Part shown: positions 42,417-48,611 of the stretch, piece by piece
How the letters are laid out: the number at the start of each line of letters is the position of its first letter
How positions within the stretch are numbered: the stretch's first letter is position 1
Assembly: GCA_021790895.1 (NCBI GenBank)
Contig: JAJYFM010000006.1
Location: 1-48,611 of the forward strand
Source of the DNA: a bacterium
GTDB taxonomy: Bacteria > Vulcanimicrobiota > Vulcanimicrobiia > Vulcanimicrobiales > Vulcanimicrobiaceae
Direction of reading: 5' to 3'
Length of the DNA: 48,611 nucleotides
Notes under the pieces: generated by a model
What the model was told of the DNA's origin: nothing
Database searches by the model: none
What the model saw: only the letters and a program-made list of their open reading frames with translations
Made by a program: the position numbers and the translations under genes

Positions 42417-44063
42417 ATGCAACGTCCCACTCGCGCTGCGCTTCTCGGTGCGCTCGCCTCGGCGCTCCTGGTGCTGCCGGGGCTCGGAGCGGGCACTCTT
42501 TGGGACAATAGCGAGACGATCTACGGTGAGGTGGCGCGGGAGATTCTGCTCACCCACGACTGGATCGTGATGCACTACAACGGCCTGCCCTGGTTCGTTC
42601 AGCCGCCGCTCTACTTCTGGGTGGCGGCGCTCTGCGCGAAGATCTTCGGGCTGACCTCTTTTGCGATGCGCCTCCCGGCTGCGTTGGCGACCATCGCGAT
42701 GGGGGCGATGACCGGCTACGCGGTCGCCCGCCAACTCGGCTCGCGCGTCGGCGTCTTTGCGGCGGTGATTCTCTCGAGTTCGCTCATGCAGGCGATTATC
42801 GGGCGCCTCGCCATCATGGATGCGTTGCTCGACTGCGCGGTTGCGATGACCGTGTTCTGGTGGTTTCGCGGCCTTCAGACCGGCAAACGTCGCTACTATA
42901 TCTTCGGCGCGGTCGCGGCGGGATTCGGTTTCCTTGCAAAGGGCCCGGTCGCGCCGGTGGTCGCATTGATCGTCTTGCTCCCGTACGCATTTTGGAGCGC
43001 GAGGGTCGAACGCATCGCCTGGCCGCGGCTCTCGACGTGGTGGTGGGGAACCTTTGCTTTCGCGGCGACCATCGCTCCGTGGTTTATCGCGCTCGTCATG
43101 CGCACCGGATTCGCTTCGCTCGTCACCCTGATCGGACACTACACGATCGGTCGCTACACCGGAGTGATCGAGAATCAGTCGGGACCGATTTGGTATTATC
43201 TGCCGGTACTCGTGGTCGGGTTCTTCCCGTGGATCGCATTACTGCCCAGCGCCGTCGTCGGCGGAATCTCGCGCTTGAGACTCGGTGAGAACGACGAACG
43301 GGCGCGCGTCTTACGGCTGGCCTTTTGCTGGGCGGTCGTGCCGTTGCTCTTCTTTTCATTCGCGCGTACGAAGCTGCCCAACTACATCGCGTTGGAATTT
43401 CCGGCGATCGCCGTCATCTGCGCCATCTATCTCGACGGATTGCTGGAGCGCTCTCGCGTTCGCGCCGCGCTCGTCGCAACGTTAGCGGTGCCGTTGGTGA
43501 TCGGGTTATTGGCAATCGCGGTTGCGATCTTCGCTCGCGACAATCATCTCGACGAACCCCTCGCGGTGCTGCGTCCGGCATTAATCGCGATGGGTGTGAC
43601 CATCGCGCTGGGAGGCATCGTGATGGTGGCGATGCTGATGCGACGCGCGAGTGCTCCCTTCGCACCCTTCGCGTTGGCGCTGGCAATGGCGGTCGCGGTC
43701 GACGTGCTCGGCCTCGTCGCGCTGCCGCGCGCGGAGCTCTTCAAACCCGTGCCGCGACTCGCGCGGATCGTCGACGCGTTGCGTCGCCCCGGCGATGTCG
43801 TGGTCGACGGCGGTATCGTCGGCGGCGGCTCGCTGCTGTTCTACACGAAGCCGCCCGTCGCGCTCCTCGCGCTCTTTAATGCCGATGTCGGCGTCAATAC
43901 ACCGACCCTGCGTGACGTCGTCTGCAGTGCGCCGCGCGCCTTCGTGTTCTATACCGGCACCTCGGTCGCTTCGCAACCGAGCTTCGGCCGCGCGACGCGC
44001 GTGATCGCACGCAGCGGCAACGTCGCCGTCATGCGCTATAGCGGGCCGCCCTGCACGAAGTGA
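42417..44063 (+). CDS. ArnT/PMT-type membrane glycosyltransferase
   Basis: A 548-residue polytopic protein with about 11-12 helices, of the GT83/PMT_2 family that transfers sugars from polyprenyl phosphates. The first periplasmic loop has LWDNSETIYGEVAREIL, with the conserved acidic residues, and WFVQPPLYFWVAALCAKIFG; RLPAALATI follows. The C-terminal soluble region (about residues 450-548) is short. It could decorate lipid A or another envelope polymer. I start at ATG 42417, which gives a first helix directly; ATGs 45-48 bases upstream would add a basic stretch and overlap the divergent hemC-fusion start. The stop overlaps the PhzF start. Confidence 0.87.
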   Translation: MQRPTRAALLGALASALLVLPGLGAGTLWDNSETIYGEVAREILLTHDWIVMHYNGLPWFVQPPLYFWVAALCAKIFGLTSFAMRLPAALATIAMGAMTGYAVARQLGSRVGVFAAVILSSSLMQAIIGRLAIMDALLDCAVAMTVFWWFRGLQTGKRRYYIFGAVAAGFGFLAKGPVAPVVALIVLLPYAFWSARVERIAWPRLSTWWWGTFAFAATIAPWFIALVMRTGFASLVTLIGHYTIGRYTGVIENQSGPIWYYLPVLVVGFFPWIALLPSAVVGGISRLRLGENDERARVLRLAFCWAVVPLLFFSFARTKLPNYIALEFPAIAVICAIYLDGLLERSRVRAALVATLAVPLVIGLLAIAVAIFARDNHLDEPLAVLRPALIAMGVTIALGGIVMVAMLMRRASAPFAPFALALAMAVAVDVLGLVALPRAELFKPVPRLARIVDALRRPGDVVVDGGIVGGGSLLFYTKPPVALLALFNADVGVNTPTLRDVVCSAPRAFVFYTGTSVASQPSFGRATRVIARSGNVAVMRYSGPPCTK

Positions 44064-44941
44064 GGATCGCCGCATTTCATCAATGCGACGTCTTTACCGA
44101 TCGGCTCTTCGGTGGGAATCCGCTCGCCGTCGTTCCGAATGCCGACGGAATCGCGAGCGCAACGATGCAGGCATTCGCCCGCGAGATGAATTGCTCGGAG
44201 AGCACCTTCGTACTCTCTGCGCGCGATCCGCGCGCCGCCTTTCGCGTCCGCATCTTTACCCCGGGGCGCGAGTTACCGTTCGCCGGGCATCCGACGATCG
44301 GTACGGCATGGACGTTGCACCGCCTTGGGTTGCTCGATGCGGTCGATTTCGCATTCGAAATGGAGATTGGACTCGTTCCGGTGCGGCGCGAGGGATCGCG
44401 CTTCTGGATGCGTCCTCCGCTTCCGATCCTCGGCGTGCCGCTCGGCGATCGATCGTTTGCGGCGGCGCTCGGTGTAGCGGAATCGGAGATCGTCGGCTCT
44501 GCTCGCAGGTCGGGTCCGTTCTTTTGCGTTCGCGTGGCGAGCATCGATGCTCTGGCGACGATGGAACTCGATCGTCGCGCGTTACGCTCGCAGTGCGAGC
44601 GAAGCGTCGCCGACGGAAACATCCTCGTCGTGCACTACGACGCCGGGCGAGCCACGGTGCGGATGTTTGCTGCAATCGCCGATGATGTCGGCGAAGATCC
44701 CGCGACCGGAAGCGCGGTCGCGCCGATGCTCTCTTTTCTCGCCGCCGCCGGCGCGCTCGGCGCGGATCGACGAGCGGTCGAGATCGAACAGGGGCGCTGG
44801 ATCGGGAGAACGAGCGCGCTGCACGCGCGTCTATCGTGGACGGGGAGCACTATTTCGCAGGTCGAGGTCGGCGGTGATTGCGTGCATGCCTTTTCCGGCG
44901 AAATAGCGCTGGAGGGTGCCGGACCTAGCGACGCGCGGTAA
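44060..44941 (+). CDS. PhzF family isomerase-like protein
   Basis: A 293-residue protein of the PhzF/YddE fold. The catalytic glutamate is in MNCSESTFV, and FTPGRELPFAGHPTIGTAW and DDVGEDPATGSAV are the two highly conserved blocks. PhzF of phenazine synthesis is a diaminopelargonate-unrelated isomerase of dihydro-3-hydroxyanthranilate, but most family members have unknown substrates, and no phenazine genes are present here. The start is GTG in a GTGA overlap with the ArnT stop. The 3' end overlaps the secreted-protein gene on the other strand by 17 bases. Confidence 0.92.
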   Translation: MRIAAFHQCDVFTDRLFGGNPLAVVPNADGIASATMQAFAREMNCSESTFVLSARDPRAAFRVRIFTPGRELPFAGHPTIGTAWTLHRLGLLDAVDFAFEMEIGLVPVRREGSRFWMRPPLPILGVPLGDRSFAAALGVAESEIVGSARRSGPFFCVRVASIDALATMELDRRALRSQCERSVADGNILVVHYDAGRATVRMFAAIADDVGEDPATGSAVAPMLSFLAAAGALGADRRAVEIEQGRWIGRTSALHARLSWTGSTISQVEVGGDCVHAFSGEIALEGAGPSDAR

Positions 44942-45434
44942 AGCTGAGGTCGACGCTCCAATCTTCGATCGCGTCGCTCCCAGGCGTCCCATCGCGTACG
45001 TTGCGCATCGTGAATTTCCACGTTGTGGTTTTTCCGGGGCGTGCGGGTAGCGCGGGCGGAGCGACATGCCCGGTGGGAAATCGGCCGCCGAATCCGGTTC
45101 CGCACATCGGCGCCGAGCCGGAGCCCTCGCCGAGGAGTTGCCCCGGCGCGATCAACGTTCCGAGAAATTCATGTTGAGCGGTGCGCGTGAGGAAGATCGA
45201 ACCCGAGATCGGCGTCGTCATGTCGCCGAAGGTTCCGGTGCAGGGCGGCGCATTCTCCCGCACCTTGTAGATCGCCGGGGCTTCGAATTGGAGTATCCCG
45301 CGGTCGATCGTCGCGCGCGCATTGCGGACGCGTTGAACGTACACGCCGTTTTCTCCGGTGTCGGCGTTCCGAACGTGCACCGTGATCGTGCCGTTCATCA
45401 TGATGCTCAACGCGACCGCAGCGAGCAGATGCAT
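44925..45434 (-). CDS. Small secreted protein, unknown function
   Basis: A 169-residue predicted exported protein. The first 14 residues (MHLLAAVALSIMMN) are hydrophobic and may be a signal or start of one. The mature part begins with a beta-rich TITVHVRNADTGENGVYV. Two cysteines (PPCTGTF and PMCGTGFG) could pair. There is a PALPARPGKTTTWKF segment before the last strand. I recognise no family. It starts one base after the stop of the gene at 45436-45987, so the two form an operon. Confidence 0.75.
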   Translation of the reverse strand: MHLLAAVALSIMMNGTITVHVRNADTGENGVYVQRVRNARATIDRGILQFEAPAIYKVRENAPPCTGTFGDMTTPISGSIFLTRTAQHEFLGTLIAPGQLLGEGSGSAPMCGTGFGGRFPTGHVAPPALPARPGKTTTWKFTMRNVRDGTPGSDAIEDWSVDLSFTARR

Positions 45435-45435
45435 G

Positions 45436-45987
45436 TTACGGTGTCAGAACCGGATGCAGCAAGCGATAGGCGGGCGGATAACCGGGGTCATTATTGGCGG
45501 TGTATTTCAGCAATAATTTCACCAGCGGATTCGCCTTCGTCGGTATCGGCACGTTCACGATCGCGTAATAGACCGTCATGCCCTGCCCCGGGAAAAGGTT
45601 CTTCTGCGATAACGGCGTGCCCGTCTTCGAGAACGGTATCTCGTTGCTCGTCGCTTCGGTACCGTCTTTATAGAAGGCGGTGATATCGAGCCCGGGAACT
45701 CCGGCCTCGCCGCTCTGCGTGTTCTTCACGGGGACTTCGAAGACGAGGTAACCGTTCGGGGCGTTCGCCGTCGCCACGTAGGAGACGATCGCTTGCGCGA
45801 ACGAATCGCTTGGCGCGATCCAGCGAATCGCATGGATGCGGTAGTTGAAACCGGTAATGTGAAATTGCTGGTTCATCCGAACCATATCGCCCTTCAATGG
45901 GGCGCGGCCGGGGACGCTCGGCGCGGCGGAGACCGCAGTGAGCGTGCATGCAAGAAGTGCTGTCAAAGCGAGTAGGCGATTCATCAT
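45436..45987 (-). CDS. Secreted protein with a telokin/DUF4352-like fold pattern
   Basis: A 183-residue exported protein with a clear signal peptide, MNRLLALTALLACTLTAVSA. The mature part has alternating beta strands (FNYRIHAIRWIAPSDSFA, YLVFEVPVKNTQSGEAGVPGLDITAFYKDG) of the kind found in DUF4352 and similar immunoglobulin-like proteins. Two adjacent ATGs (45985-45987 and 45982-45984) can start it. It follows the terminator of the bc-complex operon, so it has its own promoter or depends on readthrough. Function unknown. Confidence 0.77.
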   Translation of the reverse strand: MMNRLLALTALLACTLTAVSAAPSVPGRAPLKGDMVRMNQQFHITGFNYRIHAIRWIAPSDSFAQAIVSYVATANAPNGYLVFEVPVKNTQSGEAGVPGLDITAFYKDGTEATSNEIPFSKTGTPLSQKNLFPGQGMTVYYAIVNVPIPTKANPLVKLLLKYTANNDPGYPPAYRLLHPVLTP

Positions 45988-46032
45988 GGAGCCACCCTGC
46001 GACGAACGTCGGCTTGGCTCCTGTAGCAAAGC

Positions 46033-46070
46033 AAGAAGGGGGCCGCCCGTGCGAGCGACCCCCTTTCTTT
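46033..46070 (-). terminator. Rho-independent terminator of the bc-complex operon
   Basis: On the minus strand AAGAAAGGGGG pairs with CCCCCTTCTT around a 16-base GC-rich loop, and the right arm ends in a T-rich tail (TTCTTGCTTTG). It lies 15 bases after the cytochrome b/c stop. The opposite strand also ends the hairpin in TTTCTTTT, so it could stop readthrough from either side. Confidence 0.75.
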
Positions 46071-46085
46071 TGGAACCGAGCGAGG

Positions 46086-47588
46086 TTAGGGTTTGTAGCC
46101 CGCTACCGCGGCAACGGTGACGGCGGAGGCCTTGTTCGGCCCAAGCCCGCCGCGGATATAGCTGATGACGGCAGCGATATCCTTATTCGAGAGCGTGCCT
46201 TTCCAGGCGGGCATCTGTCCGTTGAAGGCGGCGCCGTTGACGGTGATCGCGCCGCTCTTGCCGTCGAGGAGCACCCCGATGACCGCGTGCGGATCCGCGG
46301 TGACGAACGGGTTCCCGGCGAGCGGCGGAATCGCTCCGGGCTGCCCCATACCGTTGGCGGCGTGGCATCCGGCGCAGTTGCTGGAATAGACCGTTGCGCC
46401 CGCGGCGATTAAGGGGTTTGCCGCCGAGGCGGAGGCGCCGGCGGGGGCCGCTGCTGCGCCTGGGGCACTTGCCGGGGCGGCAGCGCTCGGTGCATTCGCC
46501 GTTGCGAGCACCTGCGCTTGGCTCAGCGAAGGCGGCGCGGCGGCCTGCTTCGCTTGAATCGCGATCTGGCTATAGATCGAGAGCCCGACGATGGCGACGA
46601 GTGCGACGACCGTGCTGACCATCAGACCGCCGCGCGAGGCAATCGAACGCGTCGTGCTGCGGTCGAGCCACGGAATCGCAATGACGACGATCAGGAAGAG
46701 CGTCGGAACGACGATCGTCGCGAGGAGATCGAGCGAGGGCGGCACGACGGTGAGCAGCCCGAAGAGCGCGAGGAAGTACCACGCCGGATACGGGATGAAC
46801 GAGGTGTTCGTCGGGTCGGCCTTCACATCGAGGAAGGGCGGCGCGATGAACGCGAGTGCAACGATAATCGCGAAGATGATCAGCGAGACGAAGCCGTCCA
46901 TGAACATCTGGTCGGGCCAGAAGCGGCCGTTCTTCAGTTTGCGGGGATCCTCGGAGATCGGGCCGGCGGGGCCGTTCCAGCGGAAGATGGCAAGGTGAGC
47001 GCCGACCAGCAAGACCATAACGGCCGGCATCAACCAGACGTGGAGACCGAAGAAACGATTGATCGTCTCGGTGCCCATCGCGCCGCCGCCCTGGGCGATC
47101 TGCTGAATGAGCGGGCCGGCGATCGGTGCGGTGCCGGTAATATTCAGTGCGACCTGCGAGGCGAAGTAGGCGTCCATATCCCACGGTAGCAGGTAGCCGG
47201 TCAACCCGAGCACGAGCGTCACCAGCAATAAGATGACGCCGACGACCCACTGCAACTCGCGGGGAGATTTATAGGCACCCCAGACGAGCACTTGCAGTAA
47301 GTGCAAGAAGACGAGCGCAATCATTGCCGACGCGCCCCAATAGTGAATCGCCAGAATTAAATGCGGCCAAAAATGCGTGTAGATCCACGCCGTCGATTCC
47401 CACGCCGTGTTCGCCGACGGCGCGTAGAAGAATGTCAAGAAAATACCGGTGACGATTTGGAGGATCATCGCGAAGACGGTCGCGCTTCCAAATACGTACC
47501 AGTAGCTCGCTCCGCCCGGGATGTCTTCGACGAGGAATTCTTTCGTCATCGAAATGAAGCCGGTACGAGATTCAATCCAGTTCAGCAT
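46086..47588 (-). CDS. Cytochrome b fused to a C-terminal cytochrome c
   Basis: A 500-residue respiratory protein. Residues about 1-345 form an eight-helix cytochrome b. The heme histidines are in HFWPHLILAIHYWGASAM with FLHLLQVLVWG, and in LHVWLMPAVMVLLVGAHLAIFRW. The quinone-oxidation site motif reads PAWY (in FIPYPAWYFLALFG) where most bc complexes have PEWY. A Pro/Ala/Ser-rich linker (about 350-395) leads to a class I cytochrome c of about 95 residues, with CAGCH at residues 405-409 and a methionine ligand in NGQMPAWKG. The Rieske gene precedes it by 28 bases, and the ATG has AAGGAAG upstream. Together they form a quinol:cytochrome c oxidoreductase of reduced gene count. Confidence 0.94.
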   Translation of the reverse strand: MLNWIESRTGFISMTKEFLVEDIPGGASYWYVFGSATVFAMILQIVTGIFLTFFYAPSANTAWESTAWIYTHFWPHLILAIHYWGASAMIALVFLHLLQVLVWGAYKSPRELQWVVGVILLLVTLVLGLTGYLLPWDMDAYFASQVALNITGTAPIAGPLIQQIAQGGGAMGTETINRFFGLHVWLMPAVMVLLVGAHLAIFRWNGPAGPISEDPRKLKNGRFWPDQMFMDGFVSLIIFAIIVALAFIAPPFLDVKADPTNTSFIPYPAWYFLALFGLLTVVPPSLDLLATIVVPTLFLIVVIAIPWLDRSTTRSIASRGGLMVSTVVALVAIVGLSIYSQIAIQAKQAAAPPSLSQAQVLATANAPSAAAPASAPGAAAAPAGASASAANPLIAAGATVYSSNCAGCHAANGMGQPGAIPPLAGNPFVTADPHAVIGVLLDGKSGAITVNGAAFNGQMPAWKGTLSNKDIAAVISYIRGGLGPNKASAVTVAAVAGYKP

Positions 47589-47616
47589 GTCGCTCTTCCT
47601 TGTGACTTTCGTGCAG

Positions 47617-48288
47617 CTACGCGAGATAGGAAACGACGATGCGGTCGGGCGTCGTCGAGCGGTAGTGAATCCACATCACCTCTGCCTGGCCGCTTTGATC
47701 GCGCAGCGGCAATGGGTCGAGCCCGCGCGGTGCGGGGCCGGCTTCATGCGTACCGTCGAAATTAAACTGCGAACCGTGGCAAGGGCAGAGGAACTTGTTC
47801 GTGTCGCCGTTCCAGTTGAAGCGACAACCGAGGTGTGGGCAGATCGGCGACATAATGACGAAGTTCATCGTAATGACGTCGTAGGGAACGCCTGCCGGTG
47901 AACCTTTCTGAAAGAGGTTCGGGCGTTTTGCTTCAAATTTTGCAGGGTCGACTTTAATGCCCCAGACGTACTCCGGCGAATCTTGCTCGGGAAGGTAGTT
48001 GTCCTTGCCTTTGAGCGTGAAATCGAGTTTGATCGGCGTCTTGGTCGCGCTGTCGAGTTGCGCGAATTCTTTCGGGTCGAGCGGAGACCAAATTCCCTTC
48101 GAGTTTGCGTCGGGAATCAGCGAGCCGACGATGGGGATTGCCAGCGAAAGGCCGATAACTCCACCGATCGCGAGGGTGGCGTTCGCCATAAAGCGTCGGC
48201 GGGTGATCTCTTCGGGGGTTCCGGGGTCGTCGTAGGCGCTGGGCGCGCCACGGTGGACGCCCGATGAGGCGTCTCCAGCTTTCGACAC
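47617..48288 (-). CDS. qcrA: Rieske iron-sulfur subunit of the bc complex
   Basis: A 223-residue Rieske protein. An N-terminal RRRFMANATLAIGGVIGL is a twin-arginine-like signal anchor (about residues 32-60). The cluster motifs CPHLGC and CPCHGS are present, with the extra cysteines of the disulfide that are typical of bc-complex Rieske proteins. I start at GTG 48286-48288 because AGGAG lies six bases upstream; a longer in-frame version from an upstream TTG adds eight residues. It is followed by the cytochrome b/c gene. Confidence 0.95.
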   Translation of the reverse strand: MSKAGDASSGVHRGAPSAYDDPGTPEEITRRRFMANATLAIGGVIGLSLAIPIVGSLIPDANSKGIWSPLDPKEFAQLDSATKTPIKLDFTLKGKDNYLPEQDSPEYVWGIKVDPAKFEAKRPNLFQKGSPAGVPYDVITMNFVIMSPICPHLGCRFNWNGDTNKFLCPCHGSQFNFDGTHEAGPAPRGLDPLPLRDQSGQAEVMWIHYRSTTPDRIVVSYLA

Positions 48289-48386
48289 GATGCTCTCCTG
48301 CAAATTTATCAATGAGGGTGATATGGGCGGATTCTACCCGCACCCGGGGTGGCCTCCCTACGACTAGCGGCGTCTTGCCTCGGGGG

Positions 48387-48611
48387 TTAGACCTTGTAGC
48401 TGTGAAGGCCGCTGATCCAGATGTTGACGCCGAGATAGCAGAAGATGATCGAGACGAAACCGATCACGCTCACCCAGCTGGTACGGAGCCCGCGCCATTG
48501 ATTGCGGGTGTGGAGATGCATGTACGCTGCATAGATGATCCACGAAAGGAGCGCTGCAGTCTCCTTCGGGTCCCACTGCCAGTAGGCACCCCATGCTTCC
48601 TTCGCCCACAT
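48387..48611 (-). CDS. ccsA: CcsA/ResC-type cytochrome c assembly protein, 5' part outside
   Basis: The last 74 residues of a cytochrome c synthetase membrane subunit. WGAYWQWDPKETAALLSWIIYAAYMH is the end of the tryptophan-rich WWD heme-handling region, and two hydrophobic helices follow (about residues 15-32 and 46-65). CcsA/ResC works with CcsB/ResB to attach heme to apocytochrome c. The gene lies upstream of the Rieske and cytochrome b/c genes on the same strand, 98 bases away, so it may serve the c-heme of that fusion. The start is beyond position 48611. Confidence 0.92.
   Translation of the reverse strand: MWAKEAWGAYWQWDPKETAALLSWIIYAAYMHLHTRNQWRGLRTSWVSVIGFVSIIFCYLGVNIWISGLHSYKV

Noticed and set aside
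40884-43139. Long minus-strand frame of 751 codons across two genes
   Set aside because: Composition is Arg/Ala-rich without motifs, and it cuts across the hemC fusion and the ArnT-like gene. It is a by-product of GC-rich codon use.
1-48611. tRNA genes, CRISPR arrays, insertion sequences or attachment sites
   Set aside because: All gaps are under 200 bases and show no cloverleaf, regular repeats, transposase motifs or flanking duplications by eye.

Overview
The window is 48.6 kb of GC-rich, gene-dense bacterial chromosome. Genes are tightly packed, many start codons overlap the preceding stop (ATGA, GTGA, TGATG), and GTG or TTG starts are common. I see no tRNA, rRNA, CRISPR array, insertion sequence or prophage, and no gene-free stretch over 300 bases; the largest gap is about 180 bases at 1382-1562. 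The organism is probably a diderm, because there are TonB-like, lipoprotein and ArnT-like proteins. It respires through a bc-type complex with menaquinone- or quinone-linked formate oxidation. The lineage cannot be fixed from sequence alone; an uncultured phylum such as Eremiobacterota (WPS-2) is my guess, not an observation.

Layout. 1-6.1 kb: pnp (3' end outside the window), a gamma-glutamyltransferase, a transketolase split into two overlapping genes, a small membrane protein and rpsO. 6.1-7.1 kb: a MazEF-type toxin-antitoxin pair with an operator-like repeat, and a hotdog thioesterase. 7.1-14.2 kb: a plus-strand run of pirin, FMN quinone reductase, atypical SDR, Rieske ferredoxin, HTH protein, DJ-1-like protein without its cysteine, alpha/beta hydrolase, and a large GAF/PAS histidine kinase. 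It meets a convergent diguanylate cyclase (14.2-15.1 kb).

15.1-25.3 kb, minus strand: a formate module (phosphoesterase, FTR1-like permease, oxalate/formate-type MFS transporter, formate dehydrogenase alpha, beta and NrfD subunits, and FdhD). The alpha subunit is interrupted by an in-frame TGA at exactly the selenocysteine site of FDH-N enzymes. A perfect 7-bp stem with a GGUCU loop lies just downstream, so this is one selenoprotein gene and not two ORFs.

25.4-34.1 kb: ilvE; a purine-nucleoside-type BMP ABC transporter operon that ends in a class A beta-lactamase-like serine hydrolase; a DUF5069-arginase pair; a TonB-like protein; and a glutaredoxin.

34.1-42.4 kb, minus strand: a seven-gene tetrapyrrole operon: a precorrin-2 dehydrogenase/HemC/one-lobe HemD fusion, hemB, a mobA-like gene, hemL, hemA, cobA-hemD and a DUF92 gene. 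It supplies heme and siroheme, and the molybdopterin nucleotide step needed by the formate dehydrogenase.

42.4-48.6 kb: an ArnT-like glycosyltransferase and a PhzF protein, two small secreted proteins, and a respiratory operon of CcsA (5' part outside), Rieske protein and a cytochrome b fused to a C-terminal cytochrome c, closed by a clear terminator. Formate dehydrogenase, heme synthesis, cytochrome c maturation and the bc complex together describe a formate-to-quinone-to-cytochrome respiratory chain.
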